Of a stretch of DNA of 64,000 nt, positions 33,709 to 46,597 are shown one piece after another. Position 1 is the stretch's first letter. Every line of letters begins with the position of its first letter. The DNA comes from Stachybotrys elegans (taxonomy: Eukaryota; Ascomycota; Sordariomycetes; Hypocreales; Stachybotryaceae), in NCBI GenBank assembly GCA_020746835.1, contig JAGPNK010000001.1:2976001-3040000 (forward strand). The letters are read 5' to 3'. Made by a program: the position numbers and the translations under genes. Below the pieces are notes generated by a model. It saw only the letters and a program-made list of their open reading frames with translations, was not told the origin of the DNA and searched no databases.

Positions 33709-34106
33709 CATTCCTTCCATGGTAGAACATACGGCCAACACATTGGGCTCATTCGTGTTATGCGGCTTCTTATAGTAACAAAAGACGTGCATTACCTATC
33801 CTATAATACTAGTGTGTACACCCAAGTCCCTGTCTGTATCAAATCCTCTTAAACCTCCCGCCGCGGCCAGTTTGTTTCTTCTGACAGTAAATTGATCGAA
33901 TTGTGCGCCGTCCTTCTGGTCCTTGCCGTGGATTAATAGCCTCTCGCAAGAATCGGCAACGCAAAATCGCGCCTAATTTCTGTCGATCTTTCTCCCATCT
34001 ATTTGCTCATTCCTCATCGTTGAGGTCACGACACTTCCATCGCAAACAGTGTGTCCTTGTCAACCCTCGAATGTTCATATCCAACTGAGCCAAACAAATT
34101 TTGTGG
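33709..34106. other. Intergenic, convergent 3' flanks
   Basis: A 398-bp spacer between the ends of the DUF202 and Zn2Cys6 genes. Nothing recognised. Confidence 0.5.
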
Positions 34107-35358
34107 CTAACGTCGCATATTGTCCTGGCCCGTCTCATATATCCATACACTTTCCCTTGTCTCTGGCTCTCTTGGAGAAGTCGAGTGCGATATCCATCCA
34201 TGGCTATGGGGTGGTACAGTTGGACTGATAAATCCTCCAGAAGAATGCAGCGATGTTGGCGACATTCCTTGGTAGCTTGGCATCAACACTGGGTGTATGG
34301 GTTCTGATAGACTGCCATCCCTATGTGCCGATTGACGCATCTGTGTGGGAAGGGGTTGCGAGTGCGAGTGGGATATAGCCTCCTCCATGTACGTGCCTGG
34401 GCGATTCGAATTCGGATAGCCGCTCCAAGACACGCTTCCAATAGGTATAGAATGTGTGCTCTCGGATGTCCAGCTTGTGGGTGGCAACGTACCGTACGTG
34501 TACTGCGGATAGGAATCAGGCACTTGCTCGCCCATATGATAGGGTTCCCACGATTGAGCTGACGGTCCCGTTGCCGTGTTTATAGTCGGGCCGTTGTTCT
34601 GTTTGTCCCAACCAGTCGGGACATTGCTTCCAAGGCGATGCTTCTGAAACATCGAGGAGTCTGGTATACGCAATCAGCTATGTGGTATGGTTGCTAGGAT
34701 TTAGTTCCACTCACCTCCCACTTCTGGGGATGAAGAACCACGCGTAGGAGATGTCTGGTCGCTCCCTTGCCAAGGGAAATTGGAAACCGAAAACGTATGC
34801 TGATGGACTACATCAATGAAACTCTCGCTCGGGTTGGTTCGCGGAGAAGACAGTGATGAGCTTTTGCCAATGCTAACGTCGTAATGGGTGCCTTTTGATG
34901 TCTCGAGGGCCGCGTCACGGTTCACGGCGTAAAAGTTGCAGTGCTTGTTCATCCTCTTGCAGTTATCACATCGAGGGCTGTCCTTCTCTTTTTGACATCG
35001 TATCTTACGCCGACGGCAGTGGCCTGGGAAAAGATATGTCAGATGAGTTGGATCTCTTGAGTATCAATCTGAGGAGACAGGACTTACTGCAAGCAAGAGC
35101 TGTTCTATGGTATCCAAGCCCCCTTTTCTTCCTCTCGCTTGGTGGCACCGCTGGCTGCTCCAGTTTTTGGGTTACAGGCATGGATAATGTCTGCTTCCTG
35201 TGAAGTTTTGGGCCGGCCTTTGGCCATTCAGCTGTTCTTTGCCCTCCGGCTATATCCACTGGTGGTAGGTATGGTGTCATGGTGTGCCCAGCCTCGGCAC
35301 CTTGACTGGTTTCTTTGGATTGACCCTTTCTCTGAGTTGGAATATCCTGGTGGTTCAT
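34107..35358 (-). CDS. Zn2Cys6 binuclear-cluster transcription factor
   Basis: Exons 35358-35088, 35023-34715 and 34660-34107 give 377 residues. The first intron falls inside the zinc cluster, after its first Cys codon plus one base. Joining the exons creates Cys at 90, 93, 100, 109, 112 and 119, that is C-X2-C-X6-C-X8-C-X2-C-X6-C with RRRKIR between the second and third, the GAL4-type DNA-binding signature. This exact fit confirms the splice. The N-terminal 85 residues are basic and unstructured; the C-terminal 250 are rich in Ser, Pro, Thr, His and Gln. No fungal-specific middle homology domain is present, so it is shorter than most of the family. The start codon is the least certain point (another Met lies 25 codons later). 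The target genes are unknown. Confidence 0.85.
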
Positions 35359-38300
35359 TGAAAGGGGAAAGCACTAAGATAATTTGATACTCGGTGGTGT
35401 ATATGCGTGCGGTCCAGACTCTTTGTTTTGGTCGTGATCGTGAAGAAATGCAGTACTGACGGCCGTTTGTCGTGTGAACAGGATGATGTCGGTGACTTGG
35501 ACGAAAAGGATAAGTATTCGTTAGAAGGCACAACAAGTCTGAGAGAAAGCTTGTTGAAAAGTAAAGATGTCAGGCCCACGGAGGGAAGAAGCTGAGTCCA
35601 AGGATGGGGGTAAGCCTCTCCTAAGCAGTGAACGATGATGCTCTGCAGAAAAGGAGGGGGGGCACGTATGTATTAATCGCAGTGATTTAATGGGCTTATT
35701 GTCTCTCTCGTGGCCCAAAGGAATGATCAGGGGTGCCGCGTAGACCAATGAAGAAGCTGAAAGGGGGCCAGTCGTTGGTGTCGATGCTGCCGTAATTCGC
35801 CCCAACACCTGAGTCCAGGTGACCAGTTTGTCAAGTGAGTTGTCGGATAATACCGTACTGTTGAATGTATTTAGCGGTCAAGAATTGGGTCGTGGGCGTG
35901 AATTCTTTCGCGGTTCTTTTGTCCGTCAACTCAACAATCTGGACCACACATGAAAAGCTCACGTAGTGCCTATCATTAAGACAGCTCTATGCCTCGGGTT
36001 TATTGAGAATCTTGACAGAAATTAGGTGGGACGCAACGTGTTGTTATCAATAGTCGACAATCGACGACCCCCCTATATCCGGCTGGCCAAGTCTGTGAAC
36101 AAGGGACGCGACGCCTGGCGAGATTGGCTAGGGTTAGAATGTCCCTGTAGATCAGTCTGGTTAGATATGTTGGTATTTTATCTTCTTAACCCTAGGTCAG
36201 AAGATGTTCGCAAGTACGAGTTGGGCGCTTTGAAGTCAAGGGGGGTTGGGCAGCGGCTGGGTCTTTCGATTTTTCTGAGAATCCTCTGTCAGCTTTAAGT
36301 TGAGAGAGCCTTTCTCATATGGAGCAAGTGGCCTGGGACGGACAAGAGCCTCCCTATGACTTGGAAATGAGCAGGGAGCGAAAGAAGTGCCCAGAAAGAG
36401 TGCTGCGCGTTCCATGCTCTCGGTGGTTGGTTCCGCTTCATGAGCCGAATAGGCAACATCCTGGGGCAGAGACCAGGTTAATGCCGTGTGGCTCCAATGT
36501 AATTACTTGGACTGTGGTTCGAGACAGTATGTGTATCTCGGAACGTCATCCCGCTGCTGAATTGGTGATCCAGCATGCCCATCAAGTGGGAGGGACGGGG
36601 GGGAGACTTTCCGGTGTGGCCAAGAAAGCAATCCGATGCCCAGCCCAGCCCATCAGTACGTTTGTTCTGAGCTCATTCCGTCTGCGAACCTCAACCATCC
36701 CCCCACCGCTAGAATGCCAGTGAGGCTTTTGATTACTTTTTGCATTCGCCCTTGACAGACGTGGGATGGTGCGCGCCAACCAGATACAGTTACCTGTTTA
36801 CCGCTCAGATTGCATCGGCCTGGTCTAGGGCCTGATGAGGAGTGCCTTCTGACTACAGGCATCTGGCAAGGGTATACATGCTTTCCGGGTTGGGGGCTGC
36901 CAACCTGGCGAGAACATGTTCAACAAGCCCTTGGCGCAAAGTAACTCCCCTTTTCGTCCCAAGATTGGCCTCCATGTCGGCGGCTAACGGGAGGGCATCT
37001 CAGGAGAGGGCTCCGCGTGGGGAAGGGGGGAGGGGTGTACATTCAATCCCTCATAGTCGTAGAGCTGGACTGGTACCCAGCGTCGCTTTGTGTGTATGGA
37101 CACGTGGAGTGATTGGGTCGCTATTGTTGGGTATGCTGTGTGGTTCGATCCGATACGGGTTCGGGTATGAGAAAGGATGAATAGCAGCAAGATGATTGGC
37201 AAAAGAAAGGTTCCAGTTCGTGTTCCTTTCATCAAAAGTACGCTCACGGAAGCAAACCTGCCCATCCTTTGAGGCTAGATCGAACCCCTGATCCTTGTTG
37301 ATTGGGTTGGTTGAACATTTGCGCTTCCCTTCGTCTGCTCAGCAACACATTTCGTATCCATTCCCATCCACCATCTACTTAGTAGGGCGGATTCTTATCT
37401 CCAACTGCAGTCGGCTGACTGGTATGCTCCCGATGCTGGTGCACCGTGCTCGTCAAGGGGAGGAGGACTGGAGCCTTACTCGCAGGCTTGCAGTAGCCTC
37501 AGAAATAGTCACCGACATTCTCGGAAAGGCAAGCAACCTATTGCTTGTGTTTTCTGGTATTACTACTTCCCCTGCACTGGCTTGGACGAGTTCCCACATC
37601 TTCGGCTACGGTCGTCTCCGTCTCGCTGGAGTTGACTTGTAAGCCCATGACTTGAGACGTGCCTACTGACGTGGCATGAAGGTTCTTCTCCGGGGTGCTT
37701 ATACAGGTTCATCCGAAGTCTTCTACCCGTTTGCTTAGTGCAGCAGTCTACCCTTGTCTCTGTGTATCAAGTGGGAAGCACAATTGTGGCCGCAGTCGAG
37801 TCGCCTTCGGATTTATTCTCCCATGGGGTCTGATTCGACGTCTGTCAAATCTGGATGTTCGGTCCACGGAGCCGCGGTGGCCAAGCCCTGCGGAGCTGGT
37901 CCTTGAGATAAGAACACCTGGTGGCAAACGTCATCTAGATTATTAGTAGGCATCCAAGCAAATCCACCTCCTGGGATATTCAGGCAAAGCCGCTCGGCAA
38001 ATGAAAGGGTAGTCAGTGATGGGTTGTAAGGTACAAGTCCGCGTCGGAAGGTGGAGGGCCGGGTCGGTGCGGATGCTGCATCCTAGGCGCGGGGCTCTCC
38101 TTGGGCTGCTTCGAAGAGACAAGGCTTTGCGGCGAGACAATGCGGAGCATTTACATGCTTCTTGAGCAGCGATGCTTGCTGATTCCAGGCGTTGGGGTTG
38201 TAGGTAATGTAGGGAGGGATGTCGGAATGGCGAGAATGGGCCCATGCCCCTGTCCTCGCATTAAGGCCGCCCCCTGCGAAGATCTCGACAGGGGCTGATG

Positions 38301-40926
38301 GGACGATCGGGGCCAAGCCTGGAAGGGTGCCATTGACGTGGCGGTGATCAATAGCAGCATACCTAAGTGTAGGGTGTAGAGCTGTGTTGCATGTATTCAT
38401 GACCCAGGCATTGTTGGAGACTGGTTTCAGTCTTTCCAAATACTTTACCTAGCTGTGCTAACCTCCTTGGTACTAGGCACTCATCCTGCGTGCTAAGCCA
38501 GATCTGTAGAAATATACGTGGTTAGGACTGGGCGGCACCTGCCTCAACTTCCTTGATACGTATTCAAAGCAGCGGGAGACGGGAAAGAAGTAAGAGAAGT
38601 AGTATTGAAAGGCACGTTACGTTGCGCTCAAGGGGTGAGGCCCCCTCCGCCAGCACCTACCTATCTGGGAGATCCGCCAAGGTACAGGTACTACCTAAGT
38701 AGAGGCGAGCTAGGCAAGCTGGCTTCAGCTGCAACTTCTCCGCTCCAAAGTGCTTTTCTGGGCGTGATACATCTCGACACACATTGACAACATGATATCA
38801 AGACCACCCGCCATACCGTTTAAGGTCATCTGAGTTCTATGCCGACTTGATTATTATACAGATACCCCACGGTCGACCGAGCACCGCGTACTGGGCACGA
38901 CATGCGTGGCCAAAGTTGAGAGGGGCATCTAGTCGATGAATCCCTTGGAGGAAGGATCAGTGTTGCCGCTCATGATGCCACCTCCTCTCATTTGGGTCGA
39001 GCACATGGACATCACTTCTATTGCTCCTCCTCCATCACCGCCAATAGGCACGGTGAGTCGTCGGAGACGACTTGACCTGTGAGTAGCGGAGATCGCTCCG
39101 CTGCCGGACTGGCCACCAACTCGCTGAGATCGTGGTCCTTGTCGCAGATCGTTCCAGCAGTGACGGGAAGCCTGTCAGCTACTAAACCTTCTCTGGCACC
39201 GGTCAGCCATCATCGCCGAGCCTCACTGGCACAGTCCTCACTTCGAGAGGTCCTGTAGCCCTCTTCTATTGCCTGCCGGCGCGCTCACGTCGCACGGTCA
39301 CTTGATGGGAATTTCTTCTTAGATGTGACAGGGATCCTGTGCAAGGCAAGGACCTAGCTTCTGCGAGAATGGCAGGACCAGCCGCGGTGGCCGAAGTGTT
39401 GCTTCTTACTTATCCCCACGCTTCCTCGCAATCTTCGCTACTAATCTGATAAAGAGCGGAAGTAATCATTTTACCCCCACGGCGATTTGGTGGAAGGAAT
39501 CCTCTAGAGTGCATCCTTGTTCCAGTGACAGGGCGCCTCTGCGAGTTTGCCTAGCTGCAGATACCTTCATTCGAAGCCTGCATGGCTTACAGATAAGGTG
39601 CATGCTAGACGCAGCCAGGGCCAGCACGGTCCAGCCAGCAATCATCTCCCTAGTTCCTGGTTCCTCTTTACATGGGGTGCAAGGTGCCAGCGTGGTGCTG
39701 CAAGCCAAGCAGTCGACGATATGGCATGTCATGGAAGAATTCTCGCCGAAGCTGAAATCATCTGTGCCGGGACTCACCAGGGAGGCTCACGTTCGCATAT
39801 CCATGTGGCAAGTCCAGGAGCCTGGACAGCCGCTCTATCGTTGCTCTCTTTTGGCCCCCATGGCATTCATGCATGTGCCAGCTAGTGATGTGACGGCGTC
39901 CATTCTTGAAGGTCGCCCGGCGCTTGCTGTTGGTTTTCCTGCTACGTAATACCGATTTAATCATCCCGCGAAGCCTGCAATGAGCTTTGGTCGGGCATAG
40001 CAAGACATGACAAAGATGCCGACGAGGACGCCATATTATACACGTTGCCATGATCAAGTAAAATCTAATGGTAAAGATTGGCCCTCTACCTACACACAAG
40101 TACATATTTACAGGTATGTTATATAGGTAGTACAATAAAGGATGAGGAAAACTCTGGCAAGTCGCATGGCAAAGTAGGTATCTTCAAATGTGAAAGGGAA
40201 CAACACCAAACACCAAGGCCCGATAGCTTATTTGAACAATGATGGCTGCCTTGTTATCAACAGGACCTAGAGAGTGCAATAATAAAGGGAATTCCAGCTA
40301 CAGGGTAGCTAGCTTCACCAGATGACCGGAGCCGGAGAGCAACGAGATGGCAGCAAAGTCTGGGCTATGATATATTATACCCAAGAGTACCTGCCATCAA
40401 GCTTGGTTGCTGTAGGTTCATCTTGCTCGTCAAAGCGCGGTTGGGAAATAATGGATGGCATAAATGGATGGGATGCCCTCAATTTGGGCCCTCCTCTGGT
40501 TCACCACGCAACTGGTCAGTGGCGCCCACACACTCTCTAGTCTGAATTTGCTTCAGAAATTCTATTGATAAGTTTCGGAATGATATAACAAGCCGTGGCC
40601 CATCTCATCATTGTTGAGAGTCCCATTTTATAGGCAGACCGTATCAGCAGGTCTTCTCACACAGTGGATCTTGGGCATCTGGAAGAGCTTGCCCACAGTG
40701 CCTCACTGCCCCACCATGACAACACTCTGATAATCATGGCATGTTTCCATCACTTCACGATCGTCCCGGTTCTTCCATCTCCACGACTGATACGCGCCAT
40801 CTTGCGGTATCCAGAAGAGTCACGCTGGGCAAATATACGGACATTTCAGACTACCCGAGTGTTGACGAGACCGTGGCTGGAGGCTCACCGTGCTGCTTTC
40901 CTTCATCCGTCATCCCAGGAGCCAGG
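35359..40926. other. Largest gene-poor interval of the window
   Basis: In 5.6 kb I find no frame with recognisable protein content. The longest (39509-39949, 146 codons; 36319-36723, 134 codons) have competing frames on the other strand. GTAC/CCTA-rich words cluster at 38450-38480 and 38660-38705. A string of A/T words near 40035-40150 is AT-rich. It may hold a long regulatory region, a non-coding RNA or decayed repeats; the sequence does not decide. Confidence 0.45.
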
Positions 40927-42254
40927 ATGAGCGACCTACAGCGCCTTTGGGCAAAGTCCAAGTTCGGGATTGCCAACGAATCATTGAAGGAGATGGACGA
41001 GGAACCGGGGACGGACGTGGTTCCAGGACTGCCGGACATTCCAGAGCCCGTGGATGATGACTCGTCATCGGCCTCGTCTGTCTCCTCAACAGGAACCATC
41101 ATACCTTCACCCAACCAGAAACTATTTGCTCGGCCCCAAGGGTAGTTCCATTTCCCCAGACTCAGCCATTGATTACATACTGACTGGATCTGATGCCAGG
41201 ATACCACGGGGCAGGACCCTTGAGCAGATCCCGTGGACCGCCTACTTTGAACGCGAGCTGTATTTGCAGACCGGCTCAGATCCTCAGATACTCCACCATG
41301 CCTATCTCACCTCGCCGGTTGGGAACGGCCCGCTGTTTGTGATGCACCACGGTGCCGGGTCCTCGGGTCTCTCGTTTGCTGTCGTCGGCTCCGAAATTCG
41401 TCGCCGGCTCCCTGCTGCGGGGATACTCGCCATCGACTGCCGAGGCCATGGATCAACGGTTGCGCCGGAAGGTTCAGATCTGGACTTGGGCCTGGCCACG
41501 CTCTCTGGTGATTTGTATAATGTGGTGGAGGCTACCAAGCTAGAGATGAAGTGGGAGAAGCTTCCTCATGTGGTGCTCGTAGGACATTCACTGGGTGGCG
41601 CGGTAGTAACCGACCTGGCCATGTCTGGAAGACTCGGATCGTCACTGCTGGCGTACACTGTCCTGGATGTAGTTGAGGGCTCAGCCATGGATGCCCTGCA
41701 GAGCATGCAGACATACCTATCAACACGACCGAGCGGGTTTGCAACCATGCAGGCCGGAATTGACTGGCATATCCGCACACGGACGATTCGCAATTCAGTT
41801 TCGGCGCGATCATCTGTCCCTGCGCTCCTAGTATTCGACGAGTCGGCGGACACCACCAGGCCCTGGAGGTGGAGGACGAACCTATCCGCTACGCAGCGAT
41901 TCTGGGAGGACTGGTTCGTGGGCCTCAGCAAGAAGTTTTTAGGTGCCAGAGGCGGGAAGATGCTTCTCCTGGCAGGAACGGACCGACTGGATACTGAGCT
42001 GACCATTGGCCAGATGCAAGGTGAGTGCCCAACCAAACAAAGATACGGACCACGTTAGACGAGTATGCCTATGCTGACGATGCCTAGGCAAATACGCACT
42101 ACAGGTATTCACAGAGGCAGGCCACTTCATCCATGAAGATCTACCGGAGAAGACTGCGATCTCCTTGGTGGATTTCTACCGGCGCAACGATCGAAGCGCT
42201 CTAGTCCTGCCACCGAAAGTGTCTGATCTATTAAAGCAAGGCAAGAAAGTATAG
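40927..42254 (+). CDS. ppe1: Protein phosphatase methylesterase 1 (PP2A demethylase)
   Basis: Exons 40927-41141, 41200-42020 and 42088-42254 give 400 residues. The N-terminal 70 residues are acidic and Ser-rich. The first splice joins FARPQG to the conserved PRGRTLEQIPWTAYFERELYL segment typical of this family. The alpha/beta hydrolase fold follows, with the oxyanion region HHGAGSSGLSF and the nucleophile Ser in GHSLGG (about residue 202). Asp in GTDRLD (about 333) and His in EAGHFIHED (about 358) complete the triad. The enzyme removes the methyl ester from the C-terminal Leu of the PP2A catalytic subunit and so controls assembly of PP2A holoenzymes in cytosol and nucleus. Length matches fungal homologues. 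The 3' flank is an unusual purine tract. Confidence 0.93.
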
Positions 42255-43053
42255 TCCTTGACAGAACAACAAAGAGACTGCGAGACAAAGATGATATGGT
42301 CCCAAGTAACAAGAAGGGGGAGAAGGAGATGAAGAAGGAAAGGAATAGGAAAGAGAGGAAAAAAGAAGACCAAAAAAAAAAAAAAACCACCAAGAAAGAA
42401 AAAGAAGAACAAAAAAGCTCAAACGAACAGAACGGCGGGACCCGTACCTCGAGTTTGCGAAACAATATCATGGACTGCTTGTGCCAAGACAACTGTCTCA
42501 CAAGCCGTCAGACATGTAGCCCACTGTGCACAGGTGAACCACAGCGCTGCTCGCGCCGGGTTCCGAGGCTGAATACTCCTTATCAAGCAGATTACCAGAT
42601 ATTCGGTAAGCTGGGTACATGCACCAGTCAAGAATGCGAGGAGACAAAGATTGAGGCATGTAGCACCAGATCAAGATAACGCCTCCTCCGAGGCACCTAG
42701 CTGGATGCCCAAGCAGCTCGCTGTACCGAACTGGAGCGTAGCGCCACCGTTGCTGGTTTTCAGCTAGAACAAGTCTGGGATAGACCTCCGCATTCCAATG
42801 CCGCCTCACGACTCAGTCATGCTCGAGCTAGCTGGGGGCCCAACCAGTTGGTAGTCTCTCCGTTGGTCGGCAAGCTCAAAGTTCGCCGCGCTGCAGACCT
42901 CGAGGCTAATTTCCAGTAAACAAGGACCAACCTGCGTCTCCCCAACAAGCCGTGCTGCCGATTCTCTCCAAATAAAGACCTGCTCCTCCCCGCCCTTGTC
43001 TGCTCATCAGAAACCTTTCTGAACGAGTATAACTCATCCCCAAATACATCACC
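42255..43053. other. Intergenic; purine-rich 3' flank then CFEM gene promoter
   Basis: A strongly purine-biased stretch at about 42296-42421 lies just after the methylesterase stop codon. The rest is ordinary promoter-like sequence before 43054. No gene seen. Confidence 0.5.
42296..42421 (+). repeat. Polypurine tract in 3' flank
   Basis: About 125 nt of nearly pure A and G on the plus strand, including a run of 14 A. The sequence is low complexity rather than a regular repeat. Confidence 0.85.
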
Positions 43054-43601
43054 ATGAAGAAGGCCGTGTCCCTGATTCTGCTCGCTGGTTGGGCTATGGC
43101 CCAGAGCACCATCCCGAGCTGCGCTGTACGATCTACCAGTCCCGTGTCCTACCGAATTACATGAAGCTGATGACAATCATCCCGCAGGCGCCTTGCGTTA
43201 CCCAATTCACTACCGGCGGCCAAATTGCCGGCTGCCAGCAGCTCGATGTTGAATGCATTTGCAGCAACGCCGACTTCCTCGAGGGAATCGCCTGCTGCGT
43301 GGCCGAACGATGCGACGCGAGCGAGCAGCGTGATGCTGTACAATACGCGCAGCAAATCTGCACGGCGGCAGGCGTCACCGTCCCCGATGAGGTTGTTTGC
43401 CGCAACAGCTCGTCGAGCGAGTCGGCCAGCGCGTCCGATGCTGCCTCTACAGCCACCGACGAGACTGCCTCTGCTACGGAGCTGACCACGGCCACGGGGA
43501 CGGCCACGACCACGTCCACTGCAACCCCTGATGCGGCTGCTGGTCTCGCTGGATCGGGAAGCTTGTTTGGTGCCGCTGTGGCTCTCTTGCTTGCTCTGTA
43601 A
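43054..43601 (+). CDS. CFEM-domain GPI-anchored cell-surface protein
   Basis: Exons 43054-43125 and 43188-43601 give 161 residues. A signal peptide ([16 protein letters not shown]) precedes a CFEM domain at about 20-82. The cysteines follow the family spacing, with CIC in the middle and a final Cys 15 residues after the RC. The Asp of QQLDVEC sits where CFEM haem-binding proteins have their axial iron ligand. One extra Cys makes an adjacent CC pair. A Ser/Thr/Ala-rich stalk and a hydrophobic end ([14 protein letters not shown]) form a GPI signal. Known roles of CFEM proteins are haem capture, wall stability and, in pathogens, virulence; which applies here is open. The intron lies between the first and second Cys. 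Confidence 0.9.
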
Positions 43602-44439
43602 GAAGCAAGTTGCTTGATTGGGTGGTTGAGAATCACGAAGTGGACATCAAGTATTTATTGAGGAAGAGGAAGTTGGACATAATAAACCCGTCACGGGTTA
43701 TTCTCACCAAATGAATGTAGTGATTCAGCACGTCTTGTCATGCTATATCAGAAATTTGCACTACTCGCGACGTCTTCTTGTAGATTCGGTGATGTTAACC
43801 TTGTCCCTAAACGCTTGACAAGACGATTATTATCGAACCGGCAGATATTCTGAATTGGTAGCGAGAAAGCCCTGAATCGGATCGGGACGCTACGCGGGCA
43901 GAGCTTCATGTGGCTTGAACTCTAACTCCCATCAAGCGATTGGTTCCAGAACAAGCCCAAGGGTCTGATCCATTGTGAAGTAGCGCCGAGCCATTACATG
44001 TTATGATAGCCAAGTCTTTGCATCTCGATCCTACTGACTTGGCGCAAGGCCAATTGGTGATGCGGAAAGAGCAGGTCAAGTCCATGCTGCAAATCTTTTG
44101 CCGATTCCTCTTTTCTTGTCTCGACGACTTGTCTTGTTTTTCGAAACAGCCGTCGCGCACCTCGAGATTTTTATGATGCCATTGTTAGGATGCCACTTGA
44201 TCAGGTGGAGATGGATGGCACCATGTTTTGTGGGCAATCGGCAGGCATATCATGAGGTGCCACCTTAATTTTTACGCTCGACGTGGGGAAAAAGTTTCAT
44301 TGGAGACAACGAGCTCTGCTACCAACACTCGCAGCGGTGCAGCGTCTTTATTCCACGACTTCTTTCTCCCATCGCCAATCGCCTCGACAATACCGCCTCC
44401 GACCTGGTCATTTTCCAATTGGGTCTTGTGCCTTGTGCG
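43602..44439. other. Intergenic, 3' flank of CFEM gene and promoter of the hydroxylase gene
   Basis: No gene supported in 838 bp. Short frames on both strands overlap the hydroxylase leader. Confidence 0.5.
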
Positions 44440-46455
44440 ATGAAGAGGAAAGCAGCTGGCCAGCCTGCGGGCAAGGCCGGAAACTCCAAAAAGTCGAAGA
44501 CTTGTAAGCCATCCATCCGCCTCCATCTCGGGCTTGCGCAATCCAAGCTCTCCAGCCAAGCCACCGGCTAATGCAGCCCGTGTCTAGCCCTGTCCTCGGA
44601 CGAAGCAAAGAAACGATTCCGCGACGGGCTCTTTGACAACAAGGTCCTCAAGTCGTACACGGACCAGTACGCCGAGTCCTCGCCCTACAAGCATGCCGTC
44701 ATCGAGGAGCTCGTCAACGATAAGCTCCTTCGGTCAGTTCGAGACGAGATCCGCAACAACGTATCCTTTACGCCGAAGGAAACCGACATCTACAAGATTC
44801 ACCAGTCAGGCGATCTGGCCAACCTCGATGGCCTGGACGACGAATCCCTCTCCAAGCTCCCCTCCCTTCTGGCTCTGCGCGACGCCATCTACTCCGAGTC
44901 CTTCCGCAACTATGTTTCCCACATCACCAACTGCGGCCCGTTGAGCGGCAGGAAGACCGACATGGCCATCAATGTCTACACCCCCGGCTGCTTTCTCCTG
45001 TGCCACGACGATGTAATTGGAAGCCGGAGGGTCAGCTACATCCTCTATCTCACGGACCCCGATACACCTTGGAAGCCCGAATGGGGCGGCGCTCTTCGAT
45101 TGTTTCCTACGCGCGAGATCACCAACAAGGACGGCGAGGTGGCCAAGACGCCGCTCCCCGATGTCGTCAAGGTCATCCCGCCCGCCTGGAACCAGCTCAG
45201 CTTCTTCGCTGTCCAGCCAGGCGAGAGCTTCCATGACGTGGAGGAGGTGTATCACGCTGAGAGCAAGGCACAGCTGGAAAAGGAAGCTGGCCGCGTGCGC
45301 ATGGCCATTAGCGGCTGGTTTCACATCCCGCAAGTCGGCGAGGACGGCTACATCAAGGGCGAGGAGGAGAGAAATGCAAAGAACAGCAGCCTGATGCAGC
45401 TGCAGGGCAACCCCGCTCAGTACGACATGCCGCAGTCGCAGCCCGTCAAGGTCGACAAACCCAAGGCCGGCGACGCCGAGTTCAGCGAGGCCGACTTGGA
45501 GTTCTTGCTCAAGTACATTGCCCCTACCTACCTGACCCCCGACACTCTGGAGCAGGTTTCGGAGCACTTCGAACAAAACTTCAGCATCACGCTGGCCAAC
45601 ATTCTGTCAAAGAAGTTTGCTGCGCGACTCAAGGACTATGTCGCCGCTCAAGAAAAAGTCTCACTCCCCGAAGACAGCACCGGCATCGAGAAAGGCACAC
45701 CATGGAAGGTATCGAAGCCACCGCACAAGCACCGATACCTGTACCAGCAACCAAGCGGTCCTGATGAGCTGCGCACCTCGCAAGAGGAGTCTCCCATTAC
45801 AGAGCTCTTGGACATCTTCCTACCCAGCCGCCAGTTTAGACACTGGTTGCAGGTGGCCACAGGCTGCACAGTCGAGAGCCATGACCTCATGGCGCGCCGG
45901 TTCCGCCGAGGCATGGATTACACCTTGGCGACCGGGCACGAAGGCAAAGCTCGTCTGGAAATGAACCTCGGCTTCACGCCCACGTCTGGCTGGGGGGACG
46001 AGGACGACGAAGCGGAGGCCGAACGCAAGGAGGCGGAAGCCAAAAGCTCCAAGAAGAAGGGCAAGGACAAGGGCAAGGGCAAGGGCAAGGCGAACGACGC
46101 CGAAAAGGAAGTTGAGGAGGTTGGCGGCCACGAAGTGTACATGGCCGGTGACGACGACGAGACCGAGGACGCTGCTGTTTACAAGTCGAGCGGCGAAGAC
46201 GACAACATCCTCTTCTTCCAAGCAGCGGCATGGAATAAGCTGACCCTGGTCCTGCGGGATAGCGGCACCCTCAAGTTCGTCAAGTACGTCAGCAAGCGAG
46301 CACAGGGAGACCGATGGGATATTTCCGGTGTCTTTGAGGTCGAGGACCAAGACGACGAAGAGGGCGATGATGAAGGCGACGGCGAGGGAGACGAGGACGA
46401 TTCGGAAGAGGAATTTCAGGGCTTCTCCGACTCGCCCGAGAGCGAATCGGATTAG
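44440..46455 (+). CDS. ofd1: Prolyl 3,4-dihydroxylase Tpa1/Ofd1 (2-oxoglutarate/Fe(II) oxygenase)
   Basis: Two exons, 44440-44503 and 44588-46455, give 643 residues. The start peptide MKRKAAGQPAGK is basic, like a nuclear signal. The catalytic double-stranded beta-helix carries the iron triad: His and Asp of CHDDV (about 161 and 163) and the distal His of FHDVEEV (about 237). The Arg of GRVRMAISGWFH binds 2-oxoglutarate. A second, non-catalytic oxygenase fold follows (about 330-600) with an inserted acidic and Lys-rich stretch, and the end is very acidic. The family hydroxylates a proline of ribosomal protein uS12 and, in yeasts, links oxygen and sterol control to translation termination. The intron has a decoy AG at 44576 only 4-8 nt after the CTAAT; using it would hit a TAG at once, so the AG at 44587 is chosen. 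Confidence 0.92.
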
Positions 46456-46597
46456 ACACACGAACAGCTATAGCGATCGATCAATTTAAACAAAAAGTCA
46501 TGTCCTGGGTATATTTGAATGTTTGCTATGTACAAAAGATATCATCAGAAGGGGCTAGTGTGAGCCCTCAGCGCTGTAGGTGAACAATCAACACTCC

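Noticed and set aside
36319..36723. 134-codon open frame
   Set aside because: No coding character, competing minus-strand frames, no plausible splice partners.
39509..39949. 146-codon open frame in the large gap
   Set aside because: Overlapping frames on the other strand, no domain, Cys/His scatter as in random sequence.
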